24,764 nt of DNA from a virus. Shown piece after piece: positions 9,712-17,750 of this stretch. Each line of letters opens with the position of its first letter. Positions within the stretch are counted from its first letter, which is position 1. Under the pieces are notes generated by a model, which searched no databases, had not been told where the DNA came from, and saw only the letters and a program-made list of their open reading frames with translations. Where the stretch lies: the IMG/VR virus record IMGVR_UViG_3300010300_004141, positions 1-24,764 of that record; one strand, written 5' to 3'. The position numbers and the translations under genes were made by a program.

Positions 9712-11034
9712 TTATGAGGTAAAGAAGTCCAAGAAGCTCTCAAAAAAGGATTCTGTTTCAGCAGTAGCCACTGTCGCGGAGGGCTTGTCTGTTTCATTAT
9801 ATATTTGTCCGTTTTTCTTTAATACTACTTCATATTGTCCATATGACTGGTAATATCCTTCTTTAGTTAAAGATAGTGTTGTTGCTATTTTAGCAGTTTG
9901 TTTTCCGGACACACCGCCGCCAAGATTACCACCTGCTAAATATGCCTTATTATTTTCTATTTTATACACCACGTCACCATGAGTGGCGGTGTTCACAGGA
10001 GGATTGGGAGCTTTTGAACCTCTTCGGGCTTTGACTAGCACATCACCAACTTGAGCGGTTATTTTGTTTTCTCTTGTTTTCCAAAGAGTCCATGGTCCTT
10101 CGCTATCTTTTACTGATTCGGAATATAACCAGTGAGCATACGAGCCGGGAAAAGTTCTATCTGATTTCATTACAACATAAGATATAAATGCCGCGGACCA
10201 CGCTGTGCCTTTAGCAGTCCATTCTTTCACGTCTAGATTGTCCCAATATAACTTGAGTCTAGGTTTTGCAGATTCATCTGTTTCTATTTTATCGCTCCAG
10301 AAATCAAGTTCTGTTTCGACGATACCTTTTAATTTCGGTGAAACCGGAGCGGAAGACGATATGTATTGATAACTTTCTAAAGTTTCAGCATCATTTAGTA
10401 ATATTGTATAGATATTATTATTGGGAAATTGAACGCCTCGGTAGGCCGGGTCACTGTTTGGCGTTGTGAGGGTTTTCTTTTTCTTCTTAGGATCTTTATG
10501 GGCTTTCATAGGGCTACCACAACCTAGTTCTGCTTCTCGTATGATCTTTTCCGATTCACGAGCACCTATTACTCCCTCTATAGTTCCTGTATCTGTATCG
10601 TATCCGAAATCTTTCCTTTCTAATCTTACCAGCACAACAGTATTAGGAGATAATGAACCTCCGCTTTTATCAATAGCATAAGTATACATTGATTGTATCA
10701 AATGATTGTTTCCGATATTTGCTACACCGGGTGTTCCATCTGGGCAAGCATCAGGAAGATATCTATGAGGAGAATCTTCCAATATCTTAACAAAATAAGC
10801 ACGGGTACCAGTTGAACGAGTTCCATTTCCTTTTACTTCATCGGCACCTTGAACGTTCGCCATAGTGGTTTCTGATAGTTCTTGTCCGGAGACTGCTCTT
10901 AAAACCAAAGCCTTAAAAAGCGTTTTGTTGCTGCTAGCATCCTCGCCTAATGTTTTTCTTGCTGCATCTGCTAATAAGTCTATGCCGCCTAATCCAGAAT
11001 TCAAATCAGGAAATGATACAAAATCTTTAGCCAT
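9712..11034 (-). CDS. Hub-like protein with DUF2272-type cell-wall hydrolase-like domain
   Basis: A 440-aa protein. Residues about 75-160 (AYFVKILEDSPHRYLP through TIEGVIGARE) have the strand pattern of an OB-like barrel as in the N-terminus of T4 gp5. Next comes a Lys-rich linker (KDPKKKKK, 180-187). Residues about 240-405 match the DUF2272 pattern: WSAAFISYVV at 279-288, His301, a GD pair at 330-331, a KARRG stretch, THGDVVY with H352/D354, and GGN at 368-370. DUF2272 is thought to be related to NlpC/P60/CHAP-type hydrolases, with Ser where those have the catalytic Cys, so activity is unproven. A C-terminal tail (FFESFLDFF) could dock to another subunit. I infer a tail-associated peptidoglycan-degrading hub, an analogue of gp5 with another enzyme domain. 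It starts inside the 99-aa gene (8-nt overlap) after GGAG with a 9-nt spacer. Confidence 0.65.
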   Translation of the reverse strand: MAKDFVSFPDLNSGLGGIDLLADAARKTLGEDASSNKTLFKALVLRAVSGQELSETTMANVQGADEVKGNGTRSTGTRAYFVKILEDSPHRYLPDACPDGTPGVANIGNNHLIQSMYTYAIDKSGGSLSPNTVVLVRLERKDFGYDTDTGTIEGVIGARESEKIIREAELGCGSPMKAHKDPKKKKKTLTTPNSDPAYRGVQFPNNNIYTILLNDAETLESYQYISSSAPVSPKLKGIVETELDFWSDKIETDESAKPRLKLYWDNLDVKEWTAKGTAWSAAFISYVVMKSDRTFPGSYAHWLYSESVKDSEGPWTLWKTRENKITAQVGDVLVKARRGSKAPNPPVNTATHGDVVYKIENNKAYLAGGNLGGGVSGKQTAKIATTLSLTKEGYYQSYGQYEVVLKKNGQIYNETDKPSATVATAETESFFESFLDFFTS

Positions 11035-11326
11035 CAGCGGTCTCTCCCTGTATCAGGTTAAACAAATTATCTTTATCTTCATCTGTTAACTCAAATGACG
11101 TTTCCTGATCTTTCTTTTGTATAGAAATAATTTTTACAAGTTGTTCGTTTGAGCGTTGTAGAGTTTCTATATGCTTTGCTGCTACAGGGCTGAGGTATTT
11201 GTTTTGATCTGGTGATGTAGCGATACAGTTCGCTATCTCATTGAGGAACTCTCTTGCTGACTTTCGGTCATCTCGGATGTTTCCCAGTGCTTCTGCTATC
11301 AATGATTCCAGATCGTTTTTACTCAT
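11027..11326 (-). CDS. Conserved-looking small protein, function unknown
   Basis: A 99-aa, mostly helical and charged protein. The middle (SPVAAKHIETLQRSNEQLVK, residues about 46-65) has a heptad-like pattern that could form a short coiled coil. No catalytic motif, signal peptide or membrane helix is seen. Its ATG overlaps the stop of the sigma gene as ATGA (11323-11326), and it overlaps the hub-like gene by 8 nt, so it is translationally coupled to both. The place between a late sigma factor and the baseplate block suggests a virion assembly or late function, but I cannot name one. The coupling makes it a real gene. Confidence 0.72.
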   Translation of the reverse strand: MSKNDLESLIAEALGNIRDDRKSAREFLNEIANCIATSPDQNKYLSPVAAKHIETLQRSNEQLVKIISIQKKDQETSFELTDEDKDNLFNLIQGETADG

Positions 11327-12048
11327 AAGACACCGCTATTCCAACTTTGCGTGAAGTAATAATATTTCTTTTTAAATTTCTTAAGAGAGTTAACTATTTG
11401 TTTTGTATTCAAACCAGTCAGTTCTCTCAGATATAAGTAAATAGCTTTTTTGTTAAAAATTTGGATATCTTCTTTTGAGTCAAACAGAACGCAAATGGCT
11501 TGATAAACCTTCAAGTCATTTTCTTTCATTTGGGATGTGTCCCAAGATTTTAGTTCCTTATAGAACAGTTTCCAGAACTCGTCTTCCTCTCGCTCAGTAA
11601 CATATGACTCATCTGTGGAGAGATACTGCTCTTCGTAGTTTTTGGCTAGATTATCAAAGTTAACTTCTGTTTTGTTTTTGCGTTGTTGCTTTTTGACTTT
11701 GTGAATAAACCAGTTCTTTGTAATAACGGAAAAATAAGAGAATGCCTTTGAGCCTTTTGCTGGGTCGTACTTATCTAAGATCGTCATTAACCAAACCTTA
11801 CACTCGTCTCTGAGGTAATCGATGTTTGGTAAATTTGTGAACTTGTATGTGAATACAATCTTGTCAACCATTTCATCAAAGGCTGGTTCGATCCATTTTA
11901 CATAAAGTTCGGTTCTTTCACGGATACACTTCGTCTGACAATATCTTATTATTGCATCTTCGTGATCTTGTGTGAAATAGTGATTTTTCTTACGACGTTT
12001 CTTCTTCGGTGTCGGTGTCTGCTGCGTCGTCTGTTTCGTTTGGGGCAT
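11323..12048 (-). CDS. gp55: Late-transcription sigma factor, T4 gp55-like
   Basis: A 241-aa protein from the ATG at 12046-12048. A TTG three codons upstream (12055-12057) is the only other early start and has no better Shine-Dalgarno. A basic tail (TPKKKRRKK) is followed by a sigma-70 region-2-like domain at about residues 28-125. The family signature is YDPAKGSKAFSYFSVITKN at 94-112, with HKVKK after it, where region 2 binds RNA polymerase and melts the -10 DNA. T4 gp55 is 185 aa, so this version is longer. Residues about 198-232 (KAIYLYLRELTGLNTKQIV) could form a helix-turn-helix, though T4 gp55 has no full region 4. The role would be to direct host polymerase to phage late promoters (TATAAATA type in T4). 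It overlaps the upstream membrane-protein gene by 59 nt and the 99-aa gene by 4 nt. Confidence 0.85.
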   Translation of the reverse strand: MPQTKQTTQQTPTPKKKRRKKNHYFTQDHEDAIIRYCQTKCIRERTELYVKWIEPAFDEMVDKIVFTYKFTNLPNIDYLRDECKVWLMTILDKYDPAKGSKAFSYFSVITKNWFIHKVKKQQRKNKTEVNFDNLAKNYEEQYLSTDESYVTEREEDEFWKLFYKELKSWDTSQMKENDLKVYQAICVLFDSKEDIQIFNKKAIYLYLRELTGLNTKQIVNSLKKFKKKYYYFTQSWNSGVL

Positions 12049-12334
12049 CTTCTTCAATTAGTCCATAAATATATTCGAAGGTCTCTAATTGTTCATTAAA
12101 GGACCTTGCGTGCTCCATAAGTCCCCCAAGTGTTTCATCTCCGTAGAACATTTCAAGTTCGTAAACTTGTTCTAAGTGTGTCGCAAAGTTGTCCGTCATT
12201 GTCTTGAAGTCATACATCTCTTCGGATATAGACAAAAGACGGACAATAGCGTTTCTGACGTAATAAACAAGAAACCCATTTAAACCGATGGACAATAAAA
12301 GTATTGCTGATAATATGATTTCAAGACTCGTCAT
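11990..12334 (-). CDS. Small single-helix membrane protein
   Basis: A 114-aa protein. Residues about 4-27 (LEIILSAILLLSIGLNGFLV) form one hydrophobic helix at the N-terminus, followed by a Tyr and Arg; the long C-terminal part would then be cytoplasmic. That part is helical (THLEQVYELEMFYGDETLG, about residues 52-70) and ends in a very acidic tail (ETDDAADTDTEEETS). The function is unknown; I recall similar small proteins next to late genes in marine T4-like phages but cannot check this. It overlaps the zinc-ribbon gene by 14 nt and the sigma gene by 59 nt. In the shared stretch the same purine-rich DNA codes its acidic tail in one frame and the basic head of the sigma factor in another. Confidence 0.72.
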   Translation of the reverse strand: MTSLEIILSAILLLSIGLNGFLVYYVRNAIVRLLSISEEMYDFKTMTDNFATHLEQVYELEMFYGDETLGGLMEHARSFNEQLETFEYIYGLIEEDAPNETDDAADTDTEEETS

Positions 12335-12581
12335 ATGTTTGTTCTTTTATTTCCTTCTTTTGTTGTTCGAGGACTTCTCTATTCTCTTCAATAAATTTCT
12401 TAGTTAAGTCCCCAACATTGTTTGGGTTTTCTTTTTTCTTGGTTATGTAAGGCTTATTAAGCAAACGGGTCATGTGACCCTCCTCATTACAATGAGGACA
12501 AGTAAGCAAATTGTCTCCTATCATGTGCATGACGGTTGTGATTTCTTCACACTTTTCACAATTATACTTAAAAATTGGCAT
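12321..12581 (-). CDS. FmdB-type zinc-ribbon protein
   Basis: An 86-aa protein beginning MPIFKYNCEKCEE. C8, C11, C28 and C31 form two CxxC knuckles that would bind one zinc, as in the FmdB/CxxC_CxxC_SSSS family, whose members also begin MPxYxYxC. The C-terminal half is charged and helical (TKKFIEENREVLEQQKKEIKE). Family members are called putative regulators, but the evidence is thin. Small zinc ribbons in phages may bind DNA, RNA or polymerase. Its ATG shares one base with the stop of the upstream gene (TAATG), and it overlaps the next gene by 14 nt, so it belongs to the same transcript as the late sigma factor. Confidence 0.75.
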   Translation of the reverse strand: MPIFKYNCEKCEEITTVMHMIGDNLLTCPHCNEEGHMTRLLNKPYITKKKENPNNVGDLTKKFIEENREVLEQQKKEIKEQTYDES

Positions 12582-12787
12582 TATCGTTGTGCCAGTTTTT
12601 CGAGGTCTTCTTCGGTGATGGCTGAGTTATCGCTAACTCTAACAGTTGGTGGGTTTTCTACAACGAGACCACCATCTGTCTCAGTTAACTTGAAACCGCT
12701 CAAAATTGGAACAATGTCCAACTCGTTTAAAAGTGACTCTTGGAGCGCCATCATAATAGCTCCAAGGGCTTGATTTGATAAATGCAT
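12581..12787 (-). CDS. Small phage protein of 68 aa, function unknown
   Basis: The best start is the ATG at 12785-12787, with AGGAGA at 12794-12799 and a 6-nt spacer. A GTG 12 codons upstream (12823) would overlap the previous gene and lacks a Shine-Dalgarno. The 68-aa product begins MHLSNQALGAIMMALQESLL, an amphipathic helix, and then has LSGFKLTETDGGLVVENPPT, a likely strand-turn-strand. I recall similarly built small proteins in marine T4-like phages but not their role. No catalytic or membrane signal is present. It lies 1 nt from the preceding gene and is coupled to the zinc-ribbon gene. Confidence 0.7.
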   Translation of the reverse strand: MHLSNQALGAIMMALQESLLNELDIVPILSGFKLTETDGGLVVENPPTVRVSDNSAITEEDLEKLAQR

Positions 12788-12788
12788 C

Positions 12789-13043
12789 TTATTTCTCCTG
12801 TAAAGATTGTATATCGTATTCACTTAACGTTATTATATCATTAAATTCGTTTCTGTATACTTCAAAATTTGTATACTCAAACACACTCCCATCGGGTGAA
12901 TTGTATGAGTATTCTTTAATATCAATTATTACCCCAACACCGACATTCTTGATAGCAATACCATCAGCGTATCTTTCGTGCCAAGTAATAAGTTGTCCTT
13001 TGGAAAATTTACTATTTTGCGCTGGCTTTGAGGTCTTCGTCAT
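12789..13043 (-). CDS. Small protein of 84 aa, SH3-like strand pattern, function unknown
   Basis: The product shows alternating hydrophobic strands ([41 protein letters not shown]), which would fit a small SH3/KOW-like barrel. That is a pattern reading, not a family match. Its ATG (13041-13043) lies inside the end of gmd, a 32-nt overlap, with AGGA 6 nt upstream. Its stop is 1 nt before the next start. It sits at the boundary between the sugar operon and the small late genes. The Shine-Dalgarno and coupling make it credible despite its size; no function can be given. Confidence 0.62.
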   Translation of the reverse strand: MTKTSKPAQNSKFSKGQLITWHERYADGIAIKNVGVGVIIDIKEYSYNSPDGSVFEYTNFEVYRNEFNDIITLSEYDIQSLQEK

Positions 13044-13998
13044 ACATCATCCTAGCCAGTTCTTTGAACTTGACTTTTGGTTCCCATCCAAGCTGTTCCT
13101 TGGCTTTTGTGGGGTCTCCTAGCAGAAGAGGTACCTCGTGAGGTCTAAACAGCCTCTCGTCTATCTCAACGTATTTAGAAACGTCTAAACCAGCATAGTC
13201 AAACACTTCGTGAAGAAACTCTTCAACAGTGTGCGTCTCGCCAGTTGCAATAACATAGTCATCTGGGTTTTCTTGTTGTAGCATTAGCCACATTGCTTCC
13301 ACATAGTCGCCTGCAAAACCCCAGTCGCGCTTGGCTTCAAGGTTACCAAGATATAATTTATCTTGCTGTCCTAGACGAATACGAGCAGCAGCCTTTGTGA
13401 TCTTTCGTGTTACAAATGTTTCGCCGCGGCGGGGGGACTCGTGGTTAAACAGAATACCGCTAGAAATGTGCATACCATAACTTTCTCGGTAGTTTCGACA
13501 AAGGTTATGGGCAAACACCTTAGCGCAAGCGTAAGGCGAAGCAGGCATCAAACGTGTGGCTTCTGACTGTGGGTTCTCTGGGTTGTCGCCAAACATCTCG
13601 GAGGACGATGCTTGATAGATCTTCACATCAGGACAAATGTTTCTGGCTGCCTCTAAAAGCCTAAGAGTACCCATACCAACTATCTCAGCAGTTTCCTCTG
13701 GTGTATCAAATGAGACTCGGACGTGCGACTGGGCGGCTAGGTTGTAGATTTCATCTGGTTTGTGGTCCAGAAGTAGGCGATGGATGTTTCCAGCATCAAT
13801 CATATTTCCATAAACTAAACTAAAATTGTCCATCTTTTCTAAGTCTGAAAATACATGATCGATCCTATCTGTGCTGATAAGCGATGTTCTTCTTTTGACT
13901 GCTACAACCTCGTAGCCTTTATCTAGTAGCAGATCGACCAAATACGAGCCGTCTTGACCCGTGGCGCCTGTTACTAATGCTTTCTTTTGTTTGCTCAT
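13012..13998 (-). CDS. gmd: GDP-mannose 4,6-dehydratase
   Basis: A 328-aa extended-SDR enzyme that converts GDP-D-mannose to GDP-4-keto-6-deoxy-D-mannose with bound NADP+. The nucleotide loop [10 protein letters not shown] is at residues 11-20. The catalytic ASSSEMFG stretch (S131-E134) and YACAK (Y156, K160) follow, with Gmd-specific segments [16 protein letters not shown] (86-101) and [16 protein letters not shown] (184-199). Length is slightly under that of bacterial Gmd (about 350-370 aa) but all key motifs are present. Its ATG overlaps the stop of fcl as ATGA, and the product is the substrate of Fcl, so the two form a full GDP-L-fucose branch. GDP-mannose must come from the host or from genes outside this window. 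The product could also feed rhamnose or perosamine, but fcl next door argues for fucose. Confidence 0.95.
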   Translation of the reverse strand: MSKQKKALVTGATGQDGSYLVDLLLDKGYEVVAVKRRTSLISTDRIDHVFSDLEKMDNFSLVYGNMIDAGNIHRLLLDHKPDEIYNLAAQSHVRVSFDTPEETAEIVGMGTLRLLEAARNICPDVKIYQASSSEMFGDNPENPQSEATRLMPASPYACAKVFAHNLCRNYRESYGMHISSGILFNHESPRRGETFVTRKITKAAARIRLGQQDKLYLGNLEAKRDWGFAGDYVEAMWLMLQQENPDDYVIATGETHTVEEFLHEVFDYAGLDVSKYVEIDERLFRPHEVPLLLGDPTKAKEQLGWEPKVKFKELARMMYDEDLKASAK

Positions 13999-14891
13999 TT
14001 ATTCTCCGAATACCATTGGTATGTTTTGTGTACTCCATCTCTAAAACTAGTGAAGTCGAATGGTCCTATGAGTTCTAGTAGACGACCGTTGGAACCGTCT
14101 TTACGGAACTGTCCATCCATATTCCCATTAAATAATGTTCTCACATTTTTGCCTGTTTGTTCAACCAAAGTTCTGGTCATTTCCAAGATAGAAAGGTTTT
14201 CATTTGGTGCAACTATCAAAGGAATGCTAGTGTTGTGCTTTTCAAGTAATATAGGAATGATCTTGCATAGGTCATCAACATACAACTGTTGTCGTAAAGG
14301 CATTCCAGTTCCCCACATCTCTACGATATCACCATCAGTTGCGTTGTATATTTTGTGTATAAGTGCTGCTACAAAGTGTGATGCTTGACTTCCGAAATGG
14401 TCTTCTGGTCCATATATGTTTGACGGACAAAACGTAGAATAGTTCATATTATATTGTTCACGATAAGCGCAAGACGATACGTGAAGCATTCTCTTCGTCA
14501 TTCCATATGAAAAGTTTGTTATTGTTGGCGGACCATTGAAAAATTCTTCTTCAACAAACGGAAAGAACGTTACTTCTTCTGGAAACGCGCATGTGCTCAA
14601 AGATGAAAGAACGCGAGGAATACCAGCCTTGTACGCCTGATGAATAACATTTGTGTTCATCATTGTGTTAATGTGATAAAAGTCTGCTTGGTTTTCTATG
14701 TTGTCTTTGATGCCACCAACACGTGCAGCCAAATGCAAAACAGCATCTGGCTTTGTGTCTCCGAATAGTTGCTTTACTTGTTCGGGATTGGTTAGGTCGC
14801 AGTCTTTAGAAGAGATGTAAGTCCAGTCTGGTTTCGACAACTTAAGTCTTCGTCCAAGAAAACCGCTACCTCCGGTTACCACAGTCGTCAT
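13995..14891 (-). CDS. fcl: GDP-L-fucose synthase
   Basis: A 298-aa extended-SDR enzyme that epimerises C3/C5 and reduces C4 of GDP-4-keto-6-deoxymannose to GDP-L-fucose with NADPH. The cofactor loop is TGGSGFLG at residues 6-13. SLSTCAFP at 97-104 holds the catalytic Ser99 and Cys101. YGMTK gives Y129 and K133, and SH at 171-172 aligns with the catalytic His179 of E. coli [14 protein letters not shown] and the GGIKDN segment are also family-typical. It is a little shorter than E. coli Fcl (321 aa). The gene starts 26 nt after the SIS gene with AAGGAT as Shine-Dalgarno and overlaps gmd by 4 nt. It provides the second step of a complete de novo GDP-fucose pair. Confidence 0.94.
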   Translation of the reverse strand: MTTVVTGGSGFLGRRLKLSKPDWTYISSKDCDLTNPEQVKQLFGDTKPDAVLHLAARVGGIKDNIENQADFYHINTMMNTNVIHQAYKAGIPRVLSSLSTCAFPEEVTFFPFVEEEFFNGPPTITNFSYGMTKRMLHVSSCAYREQYNMNYSTFCPSNIYGPEDHFGSQASHFVAALIHKIYNATDGDIVEMWGTGMPLRQQLYVDDLCKIIPILLEKHNTSIPLIVAPNENLSILEMTRTLVEQTGKNVRTLFNGNMDGQFRKDGSNGRLLELIGPFDFTSFRDGVHKTYQWYSENK

Positions 14892-14917
14892 CCAGGCTTA
14901 TCCTTTTTGTCTTTCAC

Positions 14918-15523
14918 TTAAAGTGGCTCCCAAGATTCCTCGGTTGATTTTCTTAGTGGGGAATCTGCGAGCCTGTCTTTCTCTTGCCTAATCGATGGAC
15001 AATGGTTACCTGTTCGATGAATAAGATCGTAGAAAATCATGAGAATAGATACTTCTACAGTGTGGAAATAATTGCATTTAATCGGCAACTCATCGATGTC
15101 GTCTCTCAATACCTCGGAATCAGCGCCACTAATCAAAAATGTAGCAAATCCTTTGTCTTCACCCCAGTGTAGTGTGTCGATAACATTTCCAGAGTTACCA
15201 GAACATGAGAGCCCAATAATTAAACACTCCTCTGGATTTTCAACACTTGCGATTGTCTCCAACCACCTGATAAAGATCTGGTTATATCCATGATCGTTAG
15301 CGTTGGATGTAATAAACCCAACACTGTCGAAGGAATAGACTGCTTTATTAGGTATCAGTCGTGATAAATCTGTTGCCATATGACTCGCAACATAGTGTAA
15401 CCCGCCATTACCAATAAGAAATATCTTCTTAGCATTGTTTACTTTTTCCACCAGAATAGCATATTCGTCGCTAGCGGCTGCGGCGTTACACTTGTCCTCG
15501 ATGTTTTCAAAATCTATTAACAT
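14918..15523 (-). CDS. SIS-domain sugar isomerase-like protein, GmhA-like but atypical
   Basis: A 201-aa protein with the SIS phosphosugar-binding fold. The GNGG loop is at residues 38-41, TSNANDHGYNQIF (72-84) resembles the GmhA segment TATANDxGYxxIF, and CSGNSGNV (107-114) is the phosphate-binding signature. GmhA converts sedoheptulose 7-phosphate to D-glycero-D-manno-heptose 7-phosphate using zinc bound by His61, Glu65, Gln172 and His180 (E. coli numbering). By eye, H48 stays but the Glu becomes D52 (HMATD), and the C-terminal Gln/His pair falls on V156 and F164. The usual active site therefore seems lost or changed. It overlaps the aminotransferase gene by 7 nt. It could act on another sugar phosphate, or bind one without catalysis. 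The fold is certain, the substrate is not. Confidence 0.85.
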   Translation of the reverse strand: MLIDFENIEDKCNAAAASDEYAILVEKVNNAKKIFLIGNGGLHYVASHMATDLSRLIPNKAVYSFDSVGFITSNANDHGYNQIFIRWLETIASVENPEECLIIGLSCSGNSGNVIDTLHWGEDKGFATFLISGADSEVLRDDIDELPIKCNYFHTVEVSILMIFYDLIHRTGNHCPSIRQEKDRLADSPLRKSTEESWEPL

Positions 15524-16686
15524 TGTTCCATTGTTCCTTTAAAAATTTGGAGTGCGTGGTCAACCTCATTCTCATTCAAATTTAAATTTGGTCTTAATCT
15601 GATCGATCTAACACCCGTTTTGTTACAAATTAGTCCGTTTTTATACAACTTTTCTACCAATATATCACGTTTTTGAGAATTTGGTAAATCAAATCCTATA
15701 ATTAATCCACAATTTCTTAAATTTAGTATTCCATCTATATCAGATAACCCATGGACCAAAGTGTTACTTTGTTTGTTTACATTATCCAGTATGTTGTCTT
15801 CTTCATATGCTTTCATAATATATTTGCATCTTACCATATCAGATATATCACCATCCCAAGTAACTTCAAGCCTGATAGAGTTTTGTGCGCTGAACATCTC
15901 TCCGTACTTTTCTTGTGCCATAATCCCAGAAAGTTGTGTTTTCTTGCCGAATATAACAATGTCTGGTTCGATACCTAAATGTTCGTAGTACCAAAGCTTA
16001 CCCGTGCCTCCGAAACCAACTTGAATTTCATCAAACACAAGAGGAACGTCATGTTTGGTGCATGCCTCTCTTAGGGCTTGGAAAAACTGCTTGTCAAAGT
16101 AGACATCTCCGGCACTGCATTGTATAGGCTCAACAATCAAGCAGGTAACGTCGGTTCTCCCAAGGGTCCTGTGTACTTCTCTAATATCTGGGTATATCTT
16201 TGTCGAGTAAGCCTCTGGAAGACCATCTAATCTAGCATCGGCGCCGGGGAACCTTGAAGTCACAAAACCGCCATAACCATTTATACCGTGAAAGCTGTTG
16301 TTGAAAGATACGACATTTAAGGTGTGGTATTTTTTGTACTGTAGGCATGTCTTGATTGCTGCTTCAACCGCTAGTGCTCCTGTGCAGGAATAGTGAAAAT
16401 GTGAGAAGCGACCCTTTCCAGCATATTCACTAAACATTCTATCAAATTCTTCAGTCTCATCCGATACAAACTCACAGTTGTTGATCTTATATTTTGATAC
16501 TCTCAAGTACTCTTCTATAAACTCCGGTGTGGAGAATATAGGGTGACTATAACCCAAGGGCAACGAGGCATACATCCCAAAAAAATCTAGATATTCTCTC
16601 TGTGTTCTTTTGTCAAACAGATAAGAATCGTGACTTTTTTCAAAATCTACCTTAATATTAAATTTAGTGCTTCGTGCTATAGACAT
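15517..16686 (-). CDS. PLP-dependent class III aminotransferase
   Basis: A 389-aa fold-type I PLP enzyme of class III, which moves an amino group to a ketone or aldehyde. Family marks: the glycine-rich CTGALAVEAAIK (101-112), FHGINGYGG (132-140), the PLP-ring Asp in VFDEIQVGFGGTGK (D219), and a FGKKTQLSG segment with the Schiff-base Lys at 248 or 249. FGKKTQ followed by a Gly is typical of the L-lysine epsilon-aminotransferase branch rather than the GSA aminomutase branch. Start ATG overlaps the cyclase stop by 10 nt and the stop overlaps the SIS gene by 7 nt, so it is tightly coupled to both. In this setting I infer an amino sugar or aminocyclitol substrate, or a lysine-derived group added to the glycan; sequence alone does not tell. 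Confidence 0.88.
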   Translation of the reverse strand: MSIARSTKFNIKVDFEKSHDSYLFDKRTQREYLDFFGMYASLPLGYSHPIFSTPEFIEEYLRVSKYKINNCEFVSDETEEFDRMFSEYAGKGRFSHFHYSCTGALAVEAAIKTCLQYKKYHTLNVVSFNNSFHGINGYGGFVTSRFPGADARLDGLPEAYSTKIYPDIREVHRTLGRTDVTCLIVEPIQCSAGDVYFDKQFFQALREACTKHDVPLVFDEIQVGFGGTGKLWYYEHLGIEPDIVIFGKKTQLSGIMAQEKYGEMFSAQNSIRLEVTWDGDISDMVRCKYIMKAYEEDNILDNVNKQSNTLVHGLSDIDGILNLRNCGLIIGFDLPNSQKRDILVEKLYKNGLICNKTGVRSIRLRPNLNLNENEVDHALQIFKGTMEQC

Positions 16687-17750
16687 AAATTACCCGACAT
16701 GTATTCGTGGATGATATTTTTTAGTTCTCGATGATCGGTGATTTTTGTTACTCGTATGTCTCCGATACCATAAGGTAACACACAAACTATACAATTGCCA
16801 ACATTTTTCTTATCTTTCATCAACAGAGAGTAGTATTCTTCTTGTAAGTTTGCAGGAACTCTGTAATCAATCAGGTTCATCACTATTGCTGAATGCAATT
16901 GATCGTATTCATTTTTGTTGATAAAGCCTTTTCTGAGTGAAACATAGTTAGCCAAATTCATACCAATAGTCACTGCAAGACCGTGGGGTATTCGATAATT
17001 GCTTATCGATTCAATCGCATGACCAAATGTGTGTCCGTAATTAAAGACCCTTCTCTCGTTTTGATCAAACTCATCTCTCTCGATCATATTCTTTTTAATT
17101 CTCAAACTCTCAGCAACATATTTAGATAAATGACGCACAGGATCCAATAATATGTTATTGTAATCGCTAACAAAATTAAGAATAAGTTGACTATCTTCAA
17201 TCAGATAATAATGTAGTATCTCACCGATACCAGACTTAATATCATCAGTGCTCAGTGTCTTCAAAAACTCTGGGCAACAGTTAATATAAGATGGTGGATA
17301 GAACGTCCCTAATGAATTTTTTGTGTCTAAGAAATTTATAGAACTCTTACTCCCAATACAACTGTCTGCTTGGGCAAGCAATGTTGTAGGCATAAACTCC
17401 CACTCAACACCGCGATAAATAACAGATGCAGTAAAAGCAGTAACATCTTGAGTTATACCGCCGCCAATTGCTAATAACTTATGGTTTCTCTTGAAATTGC
17501 TAGAAATCAAAAAACTTATTATTTCTTCACAAGTTTTGAGTGTTTTTGTTTGTTCGCTTGCTTCGATGATGTACATATTTGATGCATCAAAGTATTGTTT
17601 AAATATAGGATATTTCTTGTATATATTTGAATCGATTATGATGCGCGTACTGTCATCATAGGAACTCAATAGTTCTTTGTTTAGATTGCAGAAATCCACT
17701 GTGTATTCTCTTCGATATGACTTAATCTTCAGTGAATCAATCTCAAACAT
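16677..17750 (-). CDS. Sugar-phosphate cyclase, 3-dehydroquinate synthase-like
   Basis: A 357-aa member of the dehydroquinate synthase/sugar-phosphate cyclase superfamily (AroB is about 360 aa). GGGITQD is the NAD loop at residues 96-102. PTTLLAQADSCIGSK (121-135), K144/N145, E177 (SGIGEILHYY), FNYGHTFGHAIE with H240/H244, and H256 (IPHG) are the NAD, phosphate and metal sites. DHQS converts DAHP to dehydroquinate, but the superfamily also holds enzymes acting on sedoheptulose 7-phosphate (2-epi-5-epi-valiolone type) and glucose 6-phosphate (2-deoxy-scyllo-inosose). Here the segment after the catalytic Lys is SSINFLD where DHQS has TGVNHPL, so a different substrate is possible. Being inside a sugar operon with aminotransferase and SDR genes, and not in a shikimate set, also points away from AroB. 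It overlaps the SDR gene by 8 nt. Confidence 0.85.
   Translation of the reverse strand: MFEIDSLKIKSYRREYTVDFCNLNKELLSSYDDSTRIIIDSNIYKKYPIFKQYFDASNMYIIEASEQTKTLKTCEEIISFLISSNFKRNHKLLAIGGGITQDVTAFTASVIYRGVEWEFMPTTLLAQADSCIGSKSSINFLDTKNSLGTFYPPSYINCCPEFLKTLSTDDIKSGIGEILHYYLIEDSQLILNFVSDYNNILLDPVRHLSKYVAESLRIKKNMIERDEFDQNERRVFNYGHTFGHAIESISNYRIPHGLAVTIGMNLANYVSLRKGFINKNEYDQLHSAIVMNLIDYRVPANLQEEYYSLLMKDKKNVGNCIVCVLPYGIGDIRVTKITDHRELKNIIHEYMSGNLCL

Noticed and set aside
12049-12057. TTG start three codons upstream of the sigma ATG
   Set aside because: No better ribosome-binding site; ATG preferred, though not excluded.
12788-12823. Longer start (GTG at 12823) for the 68-aa gene
   Set aside because: It would overlap the upstream gene, while the ATG at 12787 has a strong AGGAGA.
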